Shown here: positions 40,794 to 44,290 of the stretch, in pieces
How positions within the stretch are numbered: the stretch's first letter is position 1
Layout of the letters: each line of letters opens with the position of its first letter
From: Dictyobacter arantiisoli
Lineage (GTDB): Bacteria; Chloroflexota; Ktedonobacteria; Ktedonobacterales; Ktedonobacteraceae
Direction: 5' to 3'
Assembly (NCBI RefSeq): GCF_008326305.1
Contig: NZ_BIXY01000059.1
Span: 1 to 44,290, forward strand
Length of the DNA stretch: 44,290 nucleotides
Program-made: the position numbers and the translations under genes
Notes under the pieces: model-generated
Database searches by the model: none
Told to the model about the DNA's origin: nothing
What the model saw: only the letters and a program-made list of their open reading frames with translations

Positions 40794-41990
40794 TTATTTA
40801 AAGTTAAGTCGCACGATCTTGTTGCCTTTGTAATGTGCTTCGGTGAACCAGATGTCGTTGTTTGAGGATGCTGTAATAGCATAGGGACCAGAATCTGGTG
40901 TTGGAACCGTGTATTCGTTGATTGAGCCATCAGTATTCACAATACCAATCTTGTTGGCATTATATTCAGTGAATGCTATCTGCCCGATTGGATTTCCCAC
41001 GGAGGTCAGGAAGAGTGGGCGACTGGCAGCGGTTGGAATAGGGAATTCTGTCACGGCCGCTCTCTGTGTATCCAGACGACCAATTTGATTTCCTGCCTGC
41101 TCGGTGAACCAGATATTACTGTCGGTTCCTAGCGTAATGCCGGTTGGTTCAGAGGCAAATGTTGGCAATGGAATTTCAGTGGTAATTCCATTTGGTGTAA
41201 TGCGACCAAGCTTGTTTCTATCCAGTTCTGTAAACCAGATTGCGTTGTCTGCTCCGGCGATGATGCCGAGTGGCTGTGCTTTATAGGTAGGCAATGGGAA
41301 TGTAGTGAGGGCATTGCCTGTAAAGCTCAGACGGTCGATTGAGTTATGGGCATAGTCGGTTATCCAAATATTGCCAGCGGCACCAATCGCAATGTCAAAA
41401 GGTTTTGCGCCAGCAGGTAAGCTGTAGATAGATAGCAGGCTCAGTGTTGGGACAAGCTCTTCGATTTTTCCATTATTCAAATCGGTAAACCAGATGGTAC
41501 CATCAGCAAGTGCAATAATACGACGGGCATCAGATTGTGCAGGGAGCGCAAATTCTGTAAAGATACCATCGCTCGTCACATGACCGATCTTGTTACCATC
41601 TACCTCGGAGAACCAGATTGTGTTATCGGTCCCATTTGTGACACCCGTGCTCTCTGCGAGGCGGGTAGGTATCAGATATTCCGTAAAAATGGGTGCCAGA
41701 GCTTTCTTTCCACTTTTTAACTCTGGTCTCGTAAACTCTGGTCTCGTAAACTCTGGTCTCGTATAGGTACGCAAATGGAGTTGACGCGGTGCGGTAGAGG
41801 TGATGTGTACAAACAGAGGTTTAACCTTTACTGTCAGTGGGTTTGTGCTAACTGGCTGCCTCTGAATATGGTTAGATGATGAGGATGTTGTTGAAGCTGC
41901 CATGACAGATAGTGGAGTGAGGCCAGCGAACATGATACTCATTGCAAGCATGCAGGCGCAGTTGAAACGCTTCAGAGATACGAATTTCAT
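40794..41990 (-). CDS. secreted Vgb-like (streptogramin lyase family) beta-propeller
   Basis: The 398-residue protein has a signal peptide (about 1-32), a low-complexity linker containing TRPEF tandem repeats (near residues 78-91), and then seven blades. The blades repeat D-x-x-I-W-F-T/S-E-x-x-x-N-K-I-G-x-I/V with x-T-E-F/I-P-L/I-P between them, the pattern of Vgb/SMP-30-type propellers. True virginiamycin B lyases are cytoplasmic and have a catalytic His; the export signal here argues for another, possibly binding, role. AAGAAGGAGTAC precedes the ATG at 41990. Confidence 0.82.
   Translation of the reverse strand: MKFVSLKRFNCACMLAMSIMFAGLTPLSVMAASTTSSSSNHIQRQPVSTNPLTVKVKPLFVHITSTAPRQLHLRTYTRPEFTRPEFTRPELKSGKKALAPIFTEYLIPTRLAESTGVTNGTDNTIWFSEVDGNKIGHVTSDGIFTEFALPAQSDARRIIALADGTIWFTDLNNGKIEELVPTLSLLSIYSLPAGAKPFDIAIGAAGNIWITDYAHNSIDRLSFTGNALTTFPLPTYKAQPLGIIAGADNAIWFTELDRNKLGRITPNGITTEIPLPTFASEPTGITLGTDSNIWFTEQAGNQIGRLDTQRAAVTEFPIPTAASRPLFLTSVGNPIGQIAFTEYNANKIGIVNTDGSINEYTVPTPDSGPYAITASSNNDIWFTEAHYKGNKIVRLNFK
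41721..41763. repeat. 15-bp tandem repeat inside the propeller gene linker
   Basis: CTCTGGTCTCGTAAA occurs as two full copies and a third of 13 bases, head to tail, encoding TRPEF repeats on the minus strand. Because the unit is a multiple of three, copy number can change without a frameshift. Confidence 0.85.
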
Positions 41991-42126
41991 TCATGTACTC
42001 CTTCTTTAATGAAAAGATAAGCCAGCCATTATTGAACACTCATGCACGTGTCAAGTTTAATGGCGTTCACTCCTTCAGTATAGAGAAGTTGTAAAAATGG
42101 CAGCGTCTATGGCCTGAAAAAGCAGG

Positions 42127-42179
42127 AAGGCCTCTGAAATCCCCTTTGCGATGTTATCTAAAGAGGTTTCAGAGGCCTT
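42127..42179. terminator. terminator-like hairpin after the helicase gene
   Basis: AAGGCCTCTGAAA (42127-42139) is perfectly complementary to TTTCAGAGGCCTT (42167-42179). TTTGTTTTG follows on the plus strand, and on the minus strand (direction of the helicase mRNA) TTTTT follows a few bases past the stem. It probably works in both directions. Confidence 0.7.
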
Positions 42180-42210
42180 TTGTTTTGTGTCTGATAGGGC
42201 TTAGAAAATG

Positions 42211-43791
42211 CTAGCGGCTCGTCGCCCGGTTTGGCGTAGAAGCTCGTCTGGCACGGGTGGCTGAGGTTGCAGTTCTTGGTTTTCTTCGCATTGTGCCGTG
42301 CTGTTGTTCAGATGCTACAAAAGCCGGTGCTTTGCGTTTAGCACTGGTTCGACCGAAGCCAGACTGCCTATCCTGTCTGTCTTGTCTATCCGCTATGTCT
42401 CTCTCATTTCTGTTCGCATCGGATGCAGGGCGTTCAGAGACAGTAAAACTTTCCGGCTGCCGGACTGGTGCTGGAGCACTGCTGGTAAATGTCTCTTTTG
42501 GTCGTCTTTTGAAGTTCGTTACAGGCTGGCCATCTCGCTCTGGTTGTACGCGCCGACCACGCTCCTGACTTTGTGAGAAGGGTTTCCGGTCGCGCATCGG
42601 ACGTTGCTCACGCTGTTCACTGTGGGATTCGTACATGGGGACTGCAACTGTTTCCGGTCTGGCAACCATTGCTTCCGCACTGATCGCGAGACGCTGTAAA
42701 GCGACTACTTGACCCAGGCTACTGGCCATCCGTCTCCATTTGGGCAAATCCGATGGTACCAGCAGCGTAATTGCTTTACCCTGATGTCCCATTCTGCCTG
42801 TCCGCCCAATGCGGTGCGTGAAAAGCTCGCTTGATTCTGGAAGCTCGTAATTAATAACCTGGTAAATGCCTTTGATATCCAGTCCACGTGCGGCTACATT
42901 GGTTGCCAGCAGTGTTTGCACCTGTCCGCGACGGAACGCAGCCAGGACCTCATCACGTGCGCGCTGGCTCTTGTCACCGTGCAAGGTACCCACGGCAAAT
43001 CCCAGCTTGCTGAGTTGTTTTCCTAACTTCTCAACCCCAAATTTTGTGCGACCAAAGATCAGGCTGCTCTCGTCCCCGGCGGATTGCAGCAGGGTACTGA
43101 GGGCGGCCATTTTCTGTTCCTGTGGTACCTGATACGCAATCTGCTCGATGGTACTCTCGGCGCCGACAGCGGCCTTAATTGTCACTTTTACAGGATCTTT
43201 GAGGAACTTTTCCTGCAGCTTAATGATCCAGTTTGGCATGGTTGCTGAGAAGAGTGCCATCTGGCGTGTGTCAGGAGTAGTCGCCAGGATATCCTCAATA
43301 ATGGATGCGAAACCAATATCCAGCATTTGGTCGGCCTCGTCCAGCACGCAGATGCGCAACTGGTTCAGGACTAACGTACCACGCTCTAAATGGTCCTTCA
43401 CGCGTCCAGGGGTACCTACCACAATCTGTGCACCATAGCGAAGTGCTGAAATCTGATTGCCATAGGGACGGCCACCTACCAGCAGGGCTGTCGAAAGACG
43501 TCGACTGGCTGCCAGTTTGCTCAAGATGGTATTTACCTGCACAGCCAGTTCGCGTGTAGGCACGAGAACCAGGGCCTGTACGACTCGTTTGTCTCTGGTC
43601 AGGCGTTCCACCAGAGGAATGCTATATGCGAGAGTTTTGCCTGAACCGGTGGCTGATTGGCCTACCAGATCATTGCCGGCTAAAAGGGCGGGAATAGCCT
43701 CAGCTTGAATAGAGGTCGGCTCTGTAATGTTCATATGTGCTAGCACCGCGCGAGTTGCGGCTTGTAAAGAAAAGTCATTAAATGATGGCAT
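42211..43791 (-). CDS. DEAD-box RNA helicase
   Basis: This 526-residue helicase has the full motif set: a Q-motif region (EPTSIQAEAIP), motif I ATGSGKT (47-53), Ia PTRELAVQ, GTPGRVKD, motif II DEAD, motif III SAT, motif IV LIFGRTKFGVEKL, motif V TNVAARGLDIKG and motif VI HRIGRTGRMGH. The last 150 residues are a basic, disordered Arg/Gln/Ser-rich tail (RDRKPF, RQDRQDRQ, RRKPRTATSATRARR) likely to bind RNA. It is of the DeaD/CshA/RhlE type, probably acting in ribosome assembly or mRNA turnover. GAAAGGA lies upstream of ATG 43791. It stands as a single gene with its own terminator. Confidence 0.95.
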   Translation of the reverse strand: MPSFNDFSLQAATRAVLAHMNITEPTSIQAEAIPALLAGNDLVGQSATGSGKTLAYSIPLVERLTRDKRVVQALVLVPTRELAVQVNTILSKLAASRRLSTALLVGGRPYGNQISALRYGAQIVVGTPGRVKDHLERGTLVLNQLRICVLDEADQMLDIGFASIIEDILATTPDTRQMALFSATMPNWIIKLQEKFLKDPVKVTIKAAVGAESTIEQIAYQVPQEQKMAALSTLLQSAGDESSLIFGRTKFGVEKLGKQLSKLGFAVGTLHGDKSQRARDEVLAAFRRGQVQTLLATNVAARGLDIKGIYQVINYELPESSELFTHRIGRTGRMGHQGKAITLLVPSDLPKWRRMASSLGQVVALQRLAISAEAMVARPETVAVPMYESHSEQREQRPMRDRKPFSQSQERGRRVQPERDGQPVTNFKRRPKETFTSSAPAPVRQPESFTVSERPASDANRNERDIADRQDRQDRQSGFGRTSAKRKAPAFVASEQQHGTMRRKPRTATSATRARRASTPNRATSR

Positions 43792-44131
43792 GAAAAAATC
43801 CTTTCGGCCAATGCGCCATAATATCTTTCAGACGCTATATCTCCCTGGAGGCACAATACCAGTAGGGAGTACCAGGAGCAGGCCGTAGGATACGGAAGCA
43901 ATGCTGCTAGCTGATATTAGATATGAACTTGAGTGCAGGAAGAGTTTCATCTACAGAGGATTGCTCAGAGCTCTTTAGCGTCTTTATCGGGGAACAGGAT
44001 ATGCCAACAGCCTGTCCCATGCCTTGCAAACAGTTATAACTCCTCTATTGTACCTGTTTTGGAGCTAATCGTCAAGTCATTCCGAAATTTGGGCAGGGCT
44101 TTCCAATTCTCCTAGAGGAGGTGAAAAAAAA
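43792..44131. promoter_or_regulatory. helicase upstream region running into the IS left end
   Basis: This region lies between the leftward helicase and the rightward transposase. It should hold the helicase promoter and 5' leader, plus the left boundary of the insertion sequence somewhere near 44090-44131. CTCC-TAGA-GGAG near 44109-44120 is a small palindrome. No coding frame of merit was seen. Confidence 0.35.
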
Positions 44132-44181
44132 GAGATTTCCTTGTAGAATACAAAAAACTTCAAAACCACAAAGGAAATCTC
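44132..44181. repeat. 11-bp inverted repeat enclosing the transposase ribosome site
   Basis: GAGATTTCCTT (44132-44142) and AAGGAAATCTC (44171-44181) are perfectly complementary. The right arm contains the AAGGA ribosome site of the transposase start at 44184, so the folded mRNA would hide it. This is a known type of control on insertion-sequence expression. Confidence 0.65.
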
Positions 44182-44183
44182 AT

Positions 44184-44290
44184 ATGGATTATACTACCTT
44201 GACGCTCAAGAGAGCATCCGTGACGAATGAAGAAAGCCTTTCGTTGCTCTCACTGTACGAAGCACTTCAGGCCCTCCCAGACCCACGACG
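44184..44290 (+). mobile_element. ISAs1-like transposase, 5' end only
   Basis: The frame starts at ATG 44184 and runs off the window after 35 codons. The residues SLLSLYEALQALPDPRR match the N-terminal region of ISAs1-family transposases, which carry an L-x-x-L-P-D-P-R-R motif in the DDE_Tnp_1-associated domain. AAGGA lies seven bases upstream inside a hairpin. Intactness cannot be judged from the window. Confidence 0.65.

Noticed and set aside
1-44290. CRISPR arrays, tRNA or rRNA genes, replication origin
   Set aside because: No regularly spaced direct repeats, cloverleaf-type sequences, rRNA-like blocks or DnaA-box clusters were noticed on reading both strands.

Overview
The window looks like a chromosomal segment of a Ktedonobacterales-type bacterium (Chloroflexota). 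This is inferred from the mix of families: a DUF4012 protein, putative-sensor-domain histidine kinase, DUF305 lipoprotein, NERD protein, Vgb-like propeller, exopolysaccharide genes without an outer-membrane Wza exporter, and an ISAs1-like transposase at the edge. No rRNA, tRNA or CRISPR array was seen, and no search could be run, so the taxonomy is tentative.

Layout. (1) 1-3.7 kb is visibly more AT-rich than the rest. It holds a Tat-exported protein with about 16 cysteines, a six-helix CcdA/DsbD-like membrane protein whose frame is crossed by one TGA, a secreted Asp-box (BNR) protein and a lipoprotein. (2) 3.9-12.3 kb is a mixed housekeeping/accessory stretch: a response regulator and histidine kinase pair, a membrane protein sharing the kinase's sensor domain, a GNAT acetyltransferase, a truncated-looking EamA transporter, a DUF305 lipoprotein and a NERD protein. 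(3) 12.4-34.6 kb is a large exopolysaccharide locus: one divergent acetyltransferase, then 16 codirectional and mostly overlapping genes. (4) 34.6-42 kb encodes envelope or secreted proteins: a TIM-barrel-like protein, an Ig-like repeat protein, DUF4012, a GH3 hexosaminidase and a Vgb-like propeller. (5) 42.2-44.3 kb holds a DEAD-box RNA helicase and the 5' end of an ISAs1-like element.

How the exopolysaccharide genes fit together (inference from families). A nucleotide-sugar dehydrogenase, Gfo/Idh oxidoreductase, DegT aminotransferase and left-handed beta-helix N-acetyltransferase form the four-step set known from WbpA/B/E/D, which makes UDP-2,3-diacetamido-uronic acid. A phosphoglycosyl transferase, second DegT aminotransferase and 4,6-dehydratase form a second module, which would make and attach a 4-amino-4,6-dideoxy sugar to the lipid carrier. 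Four GT4 domains would extend the unit. A flippase, an O-antigen-polymerase-like protein and a Wzc-like tyrosine kinase would export and polymerise it. Two proteins with glucuronyl C5-epimerase domains imply that uronic acids in the chain are converted to the L-configuration. Two genes are unusual fusions: flippase-GT4 and C5-epimerase-GT4.

The points most worth a second look are the TGA-crossed CcdA-like gene with a SECIS-like hairpin, the C5-epimerase/diacetamido-uronate polysaccharide system with its two fusion proteins, and a palindromic element that has supplied the 3' end of the epimerase gene.
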